A stretch of DNA of 64,000 nucleotides from Planctomycetota bacterium (GTDB taxonomy: Bacteria; Planctomycetota; Planctomycetia; Planctomycetales; Planctomycetaceae), in NCBI GenBank assembly GCA_016872645.1, contig VGZH01000002.1:51769-115768 (forward strand), read 5' to 3'. Positions 54,812 through 64,000 of this stretch are shown here, one piece after another. Below the pieces are notes generated by a model, which had not been told where the DNA came from, made no database searches, and worked only from the letters and a program-made list of their open reading frames with translations. Both the position numbers and the translations under genes were made by a program. How positions within the stretch are numbered: the first letter of the stretch is position 1; every line of letters starts with the position of its first letter.

Positions 54812-55513
54812 TTGGGAAATCTCGTCCAGTGGCTGTTCAACTTGCCGGGGCTGCGGCTGATCACCAAGCCGCTCACTCGGATGTTGTTGAGGCTGATCGC
54901 GATTCCGATATTCCGCTTCCTGCTGAAGTACCTGCTGCGCGTCGACGTAATCAGCCAGGAGTTGGAGAAAGACCTGTCGCAATGGTTTCGGGCGTCCGTG
55001 CTGCTGCTGTTCGCGACGCACAACATGGAGGAAATCCTGTTTCAGACCAAGTGGCACGAACAGGAACTGGACGTGGTGCTGTTCGCGCTGCGACTGTTCC
55101 TGGCCATCGGTTGCATCGAAGGGATGCCGGATCAGGAGTTGTTTCGATTTATTCATCCTGGTCCCCCAAAGCTGAAATCGACGCGGTTTTTTATGGCCTG
55201 TCGGGAGATCAGGCAGACCTGGCGGGCGTGGCTGTGGGGTGTGGCGAGTGTGCATCTCAGTCGGTCGTCGCCGGTGTTTGCGATTGTCACAGTGTTCAAA
55301 CTCGGCGCAGCGGGTTGGGTGTGCTACGGCTTGGCGGTGACGCAATACCTCATCATCGGGCTGGCGACTTCGCGAGACAAAGCGATCGACGTGGTCACGT
55401 CGTTTGATGCCGAGGTCGCCGCGCGGCGAGCGGAATTAATGTCCGAATTGCAGGCTCCGGCTGTGGACGACACGAGTTCAACGCCACAAGAGTCGCCTTC
55501 GCCCGTGAATTGA
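54812..55513 (+). CDS. integral membrane protein, unknown function
   Basis: A 233-residue protein with a TTG start preceded by GAGGTGA. Its hydrophobic segments include LLRLIAIPIFRFLLKYLLRV, DVVLFALRLFLAIGCI, and GAAGWVCYGLAVTQYLIIGLA. Between them is an amphipathic part with KDLSQWFRASVLLLFATHNMEEIL. The C-terminus is Pro/Ser/Thr-rich. I do not recognise the family. The gene stands alone. Confidence 0.7.
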   Translation: MGNLVQWLFNLPGLRLITKPLTRMLLRLIAIPIFRFLLKYLLRVDVISQELEKDLSQWFRASVLLLFATHNMEEILFQTKWHEQELDVVLFALRLFLAIGCIEGMPDQELFRFIHPGPPKLKSTRFFMACREIRQTWRAWLWGVASVHLSRSSPVFAIVTVFKLGAAGWVCYGLAVTQYLIIGLATSRDKAIDVVTSFDAEVAARRAELMSELQAPAVDDTSSTPQESPSPVN

Positions 55514-55812
55514 GCAATTTGCTGGCTTGCCAGCGAGTTTGGTTCCGCAAAAATTACGGCAGGAACGCTCACAATCGAATCGCCCGATGCTCTCTTGAGT
55601 GTGAGCCACAGTGTTTGCCGCAGTGTTGGCCGAAGCGCGAGGAACCCAATTGACGGAGTTTGACGGCGGGGGTACATCTCCCTTGGCAGTCTCTCGGAAC
55701 GAGATTGCCCGAACCGCAAGGAAGTGGTCCGAGGAGTGGCACCGCGACACCTCTTCTCGCTCTTGAGGTTGATTTGCGTCCGGTGACGTTCCGATCAAAA
55801 AGGAAGAGCGCT
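55514..55812. other. intergenic region, no gene recognised
   Basis: About 299 bases between the membrane protein and the cyanophycinase. A short palindrome, GCTGGCTTGCCAGC, lies just after the upstream stop. Open frames that cross the region on both strands lack starts and family features. It should carry the cyanophycinase promoter. Confidence 0.4.
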
Positions 55813-57141
55813 GTGAGAGTCACGATCGCTTGGTTCTGCCTGCTCGCGTTTTTGCCCGCCATCGATGCGGCGGATTCTCGCGTGGAAGAGACCGCGAGAA
55901 AGACGGTCGCGGAAGAGGCCGATGCCCCCAAAGGTTCGCTGGTCATCATCGGCGGGTCGGAACGATTTCGTGAACGCGAATTGTGGGACACGATCGTGGA
56001 ACTCGCGGGAGGCGACGGAGCGAAGATCGCCGTCTTTCCGACAGCGGCCAGCGGTCAACCAGCCAAGTCGTGCGCGAAGCTCGTGCAGACTTTGAATCGT
56101 GCGGGAGCGGAAGCGTTTGTCGTGCCAGTCTCGTGGAACGAAGTCGATCTCGACGTCAAGGATGCCGTCTTTGATCCAGAGTTGGTGGACCGGGTTCGTG
56201 CCGCGACTGGAGTGTACTTCATCGGCGGAGCTCAAGGACGAATCGTTGATGCGTTGCTGGACGACGATCGCCAACGAACTCCGATGCTCGATGCGATTTG
56301 GGATGTGTACCGTCGCGGCGGCGTCATCGCTGGAACCAGCGCTGGGGCAGCGATCATGAGTCATGTGATGTTTCGCGACGCACCGCCGCCGCTGAAAATC
56401 TTGCAAAACGGCGTCAGCATGGGTGAGGAACTCGATGATGGGTTGGGATTCCTGGACAAGCGCTGGTTCGTCGAACAGCACTGCCTGGTTCGCGGCCGAT
56501 TCGCTCGCGCATTGGTCGCGATGCACTCGCAGGGAATTCCATTCGGCATCGGCGTCGATGAGAACACTGCACTCGTCGTGAAACGGGGCTACGAAGCCAG
56601 CGTCATCGGCTACAAAGGGGTGCTGATCATGGACATCTCTCAGGCCGAGCGAGATCCGAGCATGGACATTTTTGCTCTGAAGAATGTGAAGCTGAGTTAC
56701 CTGGACCGTGGAGATTCGATCGATTTGCGCACGCGCGTCGTGACTCCTGCAGAAGAGAAACTCGACGACATCCTGCTCGATCCCAATGCCGACGACTACG
56801 ACCCGTACTTCGACCATCGCATGTTCTACACCGACATTTTGGGAAACGCGGCCGTGGCTGATCTGCTCGGACGCCTGATCGATAACCAGAAAGCGGAAGC
56901 GATCGGCCTGGCCTTCAGCGGGCTGGATGCCAAGAACCAACCGTCTGATGGCTTCGAGTTTCGGTTCTATCGCGGCCCCGACAGCAAGGGTTGGTACACC
57001 GAAGAGTTCGGCGGCGAGGACTACACGGTCCTTGATATTCACCTCGACATTCGCCCGATTCGCATCGCTGGTCCGCTATACGAGCACCGCATCGCAGTTG
57101 AAGAAAAACGCCGCGAAACAACCAAGCCCACGAAAGAGTAG
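55813..57141 (+). CDS. cyanophycinase-like secreted serine peptidase (S51)
   Basis: A 442-residue protein. The GTG at 55813, after GGAAGAG, begins a signal peptide (VRVTIAWFCLLAFLPAIDA), so the long frame upstream is rejected. The S51 domain is clear: KGSLVIIGGSERFRERELWD, a nucleophile elbow VIAGTSAGAAIMS with Ser at about residue 180, and GLGFLDKRWFVEQHCLVRGR, with the catalytic His/Glu of cyanophycinases. It would cut the aspartate-arginine polymer cyanophycin or other beta-Asp peptides outside the cytoplasm. No cyanophycin synthetase (cphA) is in the window. About 150 residues follow the peptidase domain and match nothing I know. Confidence 0.88.
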   Translation: MRVTIAWFCLLAFLPAIDAADSRVEETARKTVAEEADAPKGSLVIIGGSERFRERELWDTIVELAGGDGAKIAVFPTAASGQPAKSCAKLVQTLNRAGAEAFVVPVSWNEVDLDVKDAVFDPELVDRVRAATGVYFIGGAQGRIVDALLDDDRQRTPMLDAIWDVYRRGGVIAGTSAGAAIMSHVMFRDAPPPLKILQNGVSMGEELDDGLGFLDKRWFVEQHCLVRGRFARALVAMHSQGIPFGIGVDENTALVVKRGYEASVIGYKGVLIMDISQAERDPSMDIFALKNVKLSYLDRGDSIDLRTRVVTPAEEKLDDILLDPNADDYDPYFDHRMFYTDILGNAAVADLLGRLIDNQKAEAIGLAFSGLDAKNQPSDGFEFRFYRGPDSKGWYTEEFGGEDYTVLDIHLDIRPIRIAGPLYEHRIAVEEKRRETTKPTKE

Positions 57142-57153
57142 GGCGGGACTCGG

Positions 57154-58533
57154 CTACTTTGCTGCCGGCCGCGCGGGGAGGAACTCCAGCAGGCGAACCA
57201 AACTGAGGTCGCGGTTGTTGAACTTTTCGAGGTTCTTGGTTTCGACGGCGAACACAAACGAAACTTGCTGCCCAGTCGGTGCGGCACAAAGATGGTAAAA
57301 CCACGTCATCGGCACGCCGTCGGCCGAACCGTCCACGGTCACTCGAAATAAAAATCGCTTGTCGGTCGCATTGCGGGGCTTGAGGGACTCGGCCTTGGTA
57401 ATCGATTTGAGTTTCTTGTCGAGGCTCTGCCGGATGTCGGTTTGAAACTGTTCCTCGGACGTGTGGCTTCCCGAGGCGGCGGCTGGGATTGGCGAGACAT
57501 TGACTTGCGCAAGCAGGCTGCCATTCTCCATCAACCGCAAGACTGCGACATCGTTGGTTTGATGAAACTGGTGCCAATCGCGGTCATGATAAAAGCGAGT
57601 GCCCCACGACTCGAATCGCAGGAACTGCATTTCGGGTGCAGGCTCGACAGGAAGCTCTGCCACCGCTGCATCGCTGAGTAACTTGGCTTCGGAACTGTCC
57701 TCCGCCAGCGTGCGTTCAAGAGTGACGGTGGCCGTCACCTCCAACCCCGGCTTGGCGGCACCGATCGCACGAGTCTCCGTCTGCTTGACACGCGCGCGAG
57801 TTATTAGCTTCGCGATACGATCAAAGTTGAACTCTCCCGTGAGTTGCATGTTCGTCGGTGCGCCCAACGTTGCACCCTCGGCTGCGCCGCTGAATGTGAC
57901 ACGAGCCGATTTGGGATCCGCTTCTTCCAGCTTGCAGGTGATCTCGCCTTTGGTCATGGCCTCGATGCCGCACAGCATCTGCACCGCCCAAGTCTCTGGT
58001 TTCCAAGAGTCTCCGGCGGCAACTTCTTCGCGTGGCAAAAGACTCAAGAGCGACAGGCTGTCGCCCGGCGTGCTGATCAGATCGAGTTGGTCGTAGGTCA
58101 ACGTCGCGGTTGGGCTATAGAGCATTGCTCCTTCGCGGCGTCCATGTGCGACGATCAGGTGCTTCGTTTCGGGGAGCTTTAACGTCGATTTCTTGGGGAC
58201 GGTTCCAGCTGGTAAATCCGCCGGAGCGACCTCGGCTTCGTTATTGGCAAACCGGTAAAACCGCGCCGTTCGCAACGTCTCTGCATCGCGACCAGCGCCG
58301 CTCAGACGCCGTTCAAAAAAGCGATATTGTGCGTCAGCATTGAGTTTGAGCGAAATCTTCTTGCCGCCTCCAGCGGCCGTTTGAAGCTGTCCGCTGACCT
58401 GTACATGGCTCCGCACCAACCTCACTCGCGAGTCCGCTTCGGGCTCAGCAAGGTCGATCTTCTCAGCGGCAAACGCGAATGCGTTACACAATGTCGTCGT
58501 CAGGATCAGGCATCCCGGCCAACATACTCTCAT
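57154..58533 (-). CDS. secreted hypothetical protein
   Basis: A 459-residue protein with a signal peptide (MRVCWPGCLILTTTLCNAFAFA). The mature protein is beta-rich: VRLVRSHVQVSGQLQTAAGG, KKISLKLNADAQYRFFERRL, EGATLGAPTNMQLTGEFNFD, TVTLERTLAED. The C-terminal third has WGTRFYHDRDWHQFHQ and ends in a mixed domain. No enzyme motif is obvious. It is convergent with the cyanophycinase, 12 bases between stops, which need not mean joint function. Confidence 0.72.
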   Translation of the reverse strand: MRVCWPGCLILTTTLCNAFAFAAEKIDLAEPEADSRVRLVRSHVQVSGQLQTAAGGGKKISLKLNADAQYRFFERRLSGAGRDAETLRTARFYRFANNEAEVAPADLPAGTVPKKSTLKLPETKHLIVAHGRREGAMLYSPTATLTYDQLDLISTPGDSLSLLSLLPREEVAAGDSWKPETWAVQMLCGIEAMTKGEITCKLEEADPKSARVTFSGAAEGATLGAPTNMQLTGEFNFDRIAKLITRARVKQTETRAIGAAKPGLEVTATVTLERTLAEDSSEAKLLSDAAVAELPVEPAPEMQFLRFESWGTRFYHDRDWHQFHQTNDVAVLRLMENGSLLAQVNVSPIPAAASGSHTSEEQFQTDIRQSLDKKLKSITKAESLKPRNATDKRFLFRVTVDGSADGVPMTWFYHLCAAPTGQQVSFVFAVETKNLEKFNNRDLSLVRLLEFLPARPAAK

Positions 58534-58770
58534 CGTTCATTCTCCATCCAGCGGCGTACCGCGGCACGCGATGACCGTCTCGAAGTCAAATTGGCCATCC
58601 TCAGACCGCTGGATTGTAAGCGTCGCTGTTGTTTGGCGAAAAACCTGTCGCTAGAATCTTCCTCGCTTGGGAAGCGAGATTCGACCGTTCCGGCCTCTGA
58701 CCGTTGGAATGGTCTCATGATTTCTACACGACCAATTAGTGTTGCTGTCTGTTCCGGTCCGACTTCGGCG

Positions 58771-59358
58771 ATGCAAGCCAGCGTTTTGGCTCTGAATCGA
58801 GCCTACGCTCCGGTTCACGTTGTGTCCGTGCGGCGAGCATTTACGCTGCTTTACAAAAGTCTGGCCGAAGTGGTCTCCGTCGAAGATGGTCAATTCCAGA
58901 CATTCGATTTTGACCGCTGGCGCGAATTGAGCGACGCCAAGTATTGTCTCGAAGAATACTGCGAATGGGACGATTGGATACGGACCGTGTCATTCGTCAT
59001 TCAAGTGCCTCGCGTGATCCGGCTGTTGGATTACGACCGAGTGCCGCGCAACGTGGTCAAGTTCAATCGCCGGAATGTTTTTTTGCGGGATGAGAACCGC
59101 TGCCAGTACTGTGGGAAGAAATTCGGCAATAACCATCTCAGCCTGGACCACGTTGTGCCGCGTAGCCGTGGCGGGCCGTCTACCTGGGACAACATTGTCT
59201 GCGCTTGCTTGAAGTGCAACGTCCGCAAAGGAGGACGCACTCCACAAGAAGCCGGAATGCGACTGTTCCGAGCACCCACCAGGCCGGCTCGCAGTCCATC
59301 GTTGTCGCATCAGCTCAGCTCGCGCAAGTACTCAACCTGGCGTAACTTCCTCGATTGA
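58771..59358 (+). CDS. HNH endonuclease
   Basis: A 195-residue protein. The N-terminus ([33 protein letters not shown]) is the usual lead of stand-alone HNH proteins that follows a VLNxxxxPxxV pattern. The HNH core is [20 protein letters not shown], then [29 protein letters not shown], with two CxxC pairs for structural zinc, the DHV His and the final Asn/His region. Such proteins are common and often of unknown role, in repair or defence. ATG 58771 fits the family; ATG 58717 is possible. The divergent secreted gene is 237 bases away. Confidence 0.85.
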   Translation: MQASVLALNRAYAPVHVVSVRRAFTLLYKSLAEVVSVEDGQFQTFDFDRWRELSDAKYCLEEYCEWDDWIRTVSFVIQVPRVIRLLDYDRVPRNVVKFNRRNVFLRDENRCQYCGKKFGNNHLSLDHVVPRSRGGPSTWDNIVCACLKCNVRKGGRTPQEAGMRLFRAPTRPARSPSLSHQLSSRKYSTWRNFLD

Positions 59359-59429
59359 CACGCACTTTCCGATTGATACGCTCCAGTCTCTTTCGCGGGC
59401 AACTCGCAACTGTGGCCGGAGATCGCTTT

Positions 59430-60407
59430 ATGAAGAACCCCAAGGTCGAATTTTGTAGCACCGCCGGCTCATCGGCCTCCATCCGATCTGGGTTTACGTT
59501 GATCGAATTGCTGGTCGTGATTGCAATCATCGCGCTGCTGGCCGCGTTGCTGTTGCCGGCTGTGCAACAAGCCCGCGAAGCGGCTCGACGTACCGAATGC
59601 TTGAATAACCTCAAGCAAATGGCCCTTGCCTGCCATAACTACCACGACGTGCATAAGTCTTTCCCATCGGGTCTCATCACCAGTGCCCAGCCGTCGATTG
59701 CACTGGCGTTCCAAATGGCTCCGATCACGATTCCGCTTGGCCCGCAAGTCAGCGGTCAGGTGCAACAAGTGCAACTGGTCGACTGGGTTTACTCGGACAG
59801 TTGGAGCTGGCAATCGATGATTCTGCCTCAGATGGGATTGACGACCGTCGGCGTGAACTTCAACAGGCCAAAGTTCGACCAAATGAACCCGATGGCCACT
59901 GATAATATGGTTGCCTGCCAACAGTCGATCAGCAGCTACACCTGCCCATCCAATTCACTGCCGCCGAGTCGGCCACAGGGATACGGCTACTCCAATTATC
60001 GTGGCAACATGGGGACGGCTCCGGGCACTGGCATGTTGTATCCGGACAGTGCCGTCTCATTTCGCATGATCCGCGATGGAGAATCGAACACGCTCCTGCT
60101 GGGGGAATCGCTGATGGGCTTCTGGGGCGACGGCAATAGTTGTTGTGCACGTGTCGCCGACGACAATAACGACGACATTTCGGATCGCGGAACGGATGGC
60201 CAGCTTCCGACGATGCGACCCGCCTCGTTCGACACCTATTGGACAACTTCAGGAATTCATTTCTTCGGATTCGGAAGTTGGCACTCGGATAGCTGCAATT
60301 TCGCACTCGCCGATGGCTCGACTCGCGGGATCTCAAAAAATGTGAATTTCAAAATCTTAAAAGCTCTGGTGACTCGTGAAGGTGGCGAACGCATCGGCGA
60401 ATACTAA
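59430..60407 (+). CDS. DUF1559 domain protein with prepilin-type N-terminal signal
   Basis: A 325-residue protein with the prepilin motif [23 protein letters not shown] and the [23 protein letters not shown] continuation. The middle part has [18 protein letters not shown] and [16 protein letters not shown]; the C-terminal motif is [18 protein letters not shown]. It is a full-length, normal member of the family and contrasts with the riboswitch-controlled copy at 1417. ATG 59430 after GGAG. It is followed by a good terminator. Presumed pseudopilin in the cell envelope. Confidence 0.93.
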   Translation: MKNPKVEFCSTAGSSASIRSGFTLIELLVVIAIIALLAALLLPAVQQAREAARRTECLNNLKQMALACHNYHDVHKSFPSGLITSAQPSIALAFQMAPITIPLGPQVSGQVQQVQLVDWVYSDSWSWQSMILPQMGLTTVGVNFNRPKFDQMNPMATDNMVACQQSISSYTCPSNSLPPSRPQGYGYSNYRGNMGTAPGTGMLYPDSAVSFRMIRDGESNTLLLGESLMGFWGDGNSCCARVADDNNDDISDRGTDGQLPTMRPASFDTYWTTSGIHFFGFGSWHSDSCNFALADGSTRGISKNVNFKILKALVTREGGERIGEY

Positions 60408-60445
60408 CTCCGCAAGTCGAAGTAATTCCCACAATGACTAAACCT

Positions 60446-60474
60446 CGGCGAGGAGCAATCCTCGCCGCTTTTGT
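60446..60474 (+). terminator. intrinsic terminator of the DUF1559 gene
   Basis: CGGCGAGGA (60446-60454) and TCCTCGCCG (60459-60467) form a 9-bp stem with a GCAA tetraloop followed by CTTTTGTT. It lies 39 bases after the stop codon. Stem and T-rich tail fit a Rho-independent terminator. Confidence 0.85.
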
Positions 60475-60586
60475 TGAGCGAATGCTGGTCGTCACGACAG
60501 CTTGTCCCAATTCGGCCAGAGCCGTCGAGTCAGGATTCGTCGGCCTGCCGTGGAGTGAGTCCGATGGGCGAGGCCAAGATTTTTGA

Positions 60587-62641
<2,055 letters not shown>

Positions 62642-62917
62642 CAAGCTGATCAGCGATTTGAAGGCAAATGCTCAGCCCGTTGGTGACGAAATTCATCACT
62701 CGATCCAATCGTTACGACGCAATCATTGCCATTGACATCCCTTGGAAGACCGTCGCGCGCCCTTGCCGCTCGTCGAGTCAGCTTTCATCATGTGGCCGTT
62801 CCAAGATGTGGCGAGCGAGCCGGAGAAGGTCTTTGGTCGACAGACGGAGGTCGCTTGGCTTCGCCGTGAAGGTCGTGACGCACTCACGAAAGATTTTCTG
62901 AACAGGGAGACGATTCC

Positions 62918-63214
62918 ATGAAACGCATGTTGTGGTGCCTGGTTGCGGGAGCCGGTTTGATTCTGCCCGTGGGCGCAGAAGCCAAAGACTGCTGCAAGCC
63001 GATTAAATGCAAGAAGGTCAAAGTGAAGTGCTGCCAGCCGGTCGCTCAGACCTGCTGCCAGAAGGCGGCACCAACTTGCTGCCAAGCTCAAGCCGCGTGC
63101 TGCACGTCGAGTGCTGCCGCCGCTGCTCCGGCTCCGGCCGCAGCCAAGAAACCCTATGAAGAGCCGGCTGCTCCGCCTCCGCCCGCCGAAAAGAAGGCCG
63201 AAGAGAAAAAGTAA
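62918..63214 (+). CDS. small Cys-rich secreted protein with paired cysteines
   Basis: A 98-residue protein with GGGAGA before its ATG and a signal peptide (MKRMLWCLVAGAGLILPVGAEA). The mature part has five CC pairs at about residues 25-26, 38-39, 46-47, 54-55 and 61-62 plus Cys31, among Lys and Gln. An Ala/Pro/Lys/Glu-rich tail follows. The regular spacing suggests metal binding or disulfide packing in the envelope. Its start codon overlaps the stop of a 43-codon frame (ATGA). A strong terminator follows 37 bases after the stop. Confidence 0.75.
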   Translation: MKRMLWCLVAGAGLILPVGAEAKDCCKPIKCKKVKVKCCQPVAQTCCQKAAPTCCQAQAACCTSSAAAAAPAPAAAKKPYEEPAAPPPPAEKKAEEKK

Positions 63215-63250
63215 TCCTTCGACGTTGAATTGTGTGAATACTTGCGACCG

Positions 63251-63278
63251 ACCCGGACCTCTTTGGTCCGGGTTTTTT
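63251..63278 (+). terminator. intrinsic terminator after the Cys-rich gene
   Basis: ACCCGGACC (63251-63259) and GGTCCGGGT (63265-63273) form a 9-bp stem with a 5-base loop, directly followed by a T-run. A textbook Rho-independent terminator, placed between the Cys-rich gene and queF. Confidence 0.93.
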
Positions 63279-63315
63279 CTCACCAGTAGCCAACGGCATC
63301 GGAGATCAATCCGAC

Positions 63316-63678
63316 ATGAGCGATATTTCGCGAGCGATTTTGGAAACGTTCGACAACCCGTATCCGCAGCGCGATTACGAGATCGTCACTGTTTGCCCGG
63401 AATTCACTTCGGTCTGTCCAAAGACAGGTCAACCAGATTTTGGCACGCTGACAATCACTTACGTCCCAGATCGGCTCTGCTTTGAGCTGAAATCGCTGAA
63501 GCTGTACCTCCAGCAATATCGCAATCATGGAGCGTTTTACGAAAGCGTCACGAACAGCATCCTCGATGATTTGGTGGCGGCAACTCAGCCACGCTGGATG
63601 ACGATTGCCGCCACGTTCACCCCGCGGGGCGGAATTCAAACCAGCGTGAAAGTACGTTACGACCAACCGCTTCGCTAA
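63316..63678 (+). CDS. queF: NADPH-dependent 7-cyano-7-deazaguanine reductase, short type
   Basis: A 120-residue protein, the unimodular (short) form of QueF, which reduces preQ0 to preQ1 in queuosine synthesis for tRNA. The nucleophile Cys lies in [14 protein letters not shown] at about residue 35, with Glu in [22 protein letters not shown] and His in that segment. The C-terminal [18 protein letters not shown] is characteristic. It begins shortly after the terminator and ends 30 bases before the transposase remnant. No preQ1 riboswitch is visible in its short leader. Confidence 0.96.
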   Translation: MSDISRAILETFDNPYPQRDYEIVTVCPEFTSVCPKTGQPDFGTLTITYVPDRLCFELKSLKLYLQQYRNHGAFYESVTNSILDDLVAATQPRWMTIAATFTPRGGIQTSVKVRYDQPLR

Positions 63679-63707
63679 GTTGAATGGAAATTAGGCCGTG
63701 CTGACAT

Positions 63708-64000
63708 TTACGCGAAGAGGATCATGGAAGCGGCCAAGTGGAGGAAGTCGAGAAAGTTGCGGGCGGTTTTGTCGTTGCGGGTAACGATGCGGCGGCATTG
63801 TTTCAGACGCGCGATGCGATTGCGTTCGCGGTACAGCTCTCGATCGTAAGGTCGTTGGACTTTGCGGTTGATCTGGGGAGGGATCACGGCTTGGCTGCCC
63901 TGAGCATGGATCCTCTCCAGCACACGATCGCCATCATAGCTCTTGTCGGCGACGACGTGTTCTACCGACAGACTCTCTAAGAGCGGTACGGCTCGCGTGA
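63708..64000 (-). CDS. IS5-type transposase, C-terminal part, catalytic Glu segment deleted
   Basis: The frame is open to the window edge, so the N-terminus lies outside. It reads VVADKSYDGDRVLERI (Asp of the DDE triad), VIPPQINRKVQRPYDRELYRERN, then directly RIARLKQCRRIVTRNDKTARNFLDFLHLA. IS5-family proteins normally have about IERCFNRLK after RERN, with the catalytic Glu; here four to five residues including that Glu are missing in frame. The copy is probably inactive. It lies 30 bases after queF, so the element end should fall near 63680-63707; the terminal repeats cannot be defined from this side alone. Confidence 0.85.
   Translation of the reverse strand, partial: TRAVPLLESLSVEHVVADKSYDGDRVLERIHAQGSQAVIPPQINRKVQRPYDRELYRERNRIARLKQCRRIVTRNDKTARNFLDFLHLAASMILFA

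Noticed and set aside
55795..57042. Minus-strand open frame of 415 codons opposite the cyanophycinase
   Set aside because: The sense frame has clear S51 motifs and a signal peptide; the antisense frame has none and no start signal.

Overview
The window looks like a stretch of a planctomycete chromosome (Planctomycetales, high GC). The lineage call rests on family content: two DUF1559 pseudopilin-like proteins with the [14 protein letters not shown]-terminus, two DUF1501 proteins, a PSD1-type DUF1549/DUF1553 cytochrome c protein, Tat-exported Gfo/Idh/MocA oxidoreductases, a DUF1080 hydrolase, a BatA/VWA membrane protein and many small intergenic palindromes. No rRNA, tRNA or CRISPR array was recognised.

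Layout. 1-6 kb: the end of an RTX calcium-binding protein, an ECF-type sigma factor, then a minus-strand DUF1559 gene and a small lipoprotein gene behind a well-preserved cobalamin riboswitch; divergent from these is a 1053-residue membrane/TPR protein. 6-17 kb: a thioredoxin-like secreted protein, a D-aminoacylase-like amidohydrolase, RicT-like PSP1 protein, homoserine dehydrogenase, zinc-ribbon membrane protein, two Gfo/Idh/MocA enzymes around a pilin-like gene, and a TlpA-like thioredoxin. 17-24 kb: DUF1501 + PSD1 cytochrome pair, a shortened DUF1501, and a secreted coiled-coil protein. 23-31 kb, all minus strand: amidohydrolase, metX, pth, rfbA, a UDP-glucuronate epimerase-like gene, a copper amine oxidase remnant (plus strand), tmk, a STAS protein and mtaB. 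31-38 kb: an SPFH/GYF protein and a zinc-ribbon membrane protein that resemble the Bacillus YdjI/YdjG pair, a membrane protein, an M28 peptidase with a TPR partner, and an Ldh-family oxidoreductase. 38-46 kb: a decayed HEPN(Swt1-like)-membrane gene, a BatA/VWA protein, a glycosidase-like propeller with a sugar isomerase, DUF1080 and an ATP-grasp-like protein. 46-58 kb: prs, a NodU-family carbamoyltransferase, TPR protein, SDR epimerase, an atypical Ser/Thr kinase fused to a secreted-type domain, a secreted cyanophycinase and a secreted hypothetical. 58-64 kb: HNH endonuclease, a second DUF1559 protein, ligA, a Cys-rich secreted protein, queF and the end of a damaged IS5-type transposase.

Functional links. 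Amino-acid metabolism is represented by hom and metX (threonine/methionine branch), nucleotide metabolism by tmk and prs, nucleotide-sugar metabolism by rfbA and the epimerase, and tRNA biology by pth, mtaB and queF. The most unusual signal is the cobalamin riboswitch placed before a pseudopilin-like gene and a lipoprotein gene rather than before a recognisable B12 synthesis, transport or B12-independent isozyme gene. The region also shows decay: a HEPN gene with two stops and a frameshift, an amine oxidase fragment, a DUF1501 gene with two in-frame deletions, a cytochrome gene whose linker is replaced by intergenic-type repeat DNA, and a transposase missing its catalytic Glu segment.
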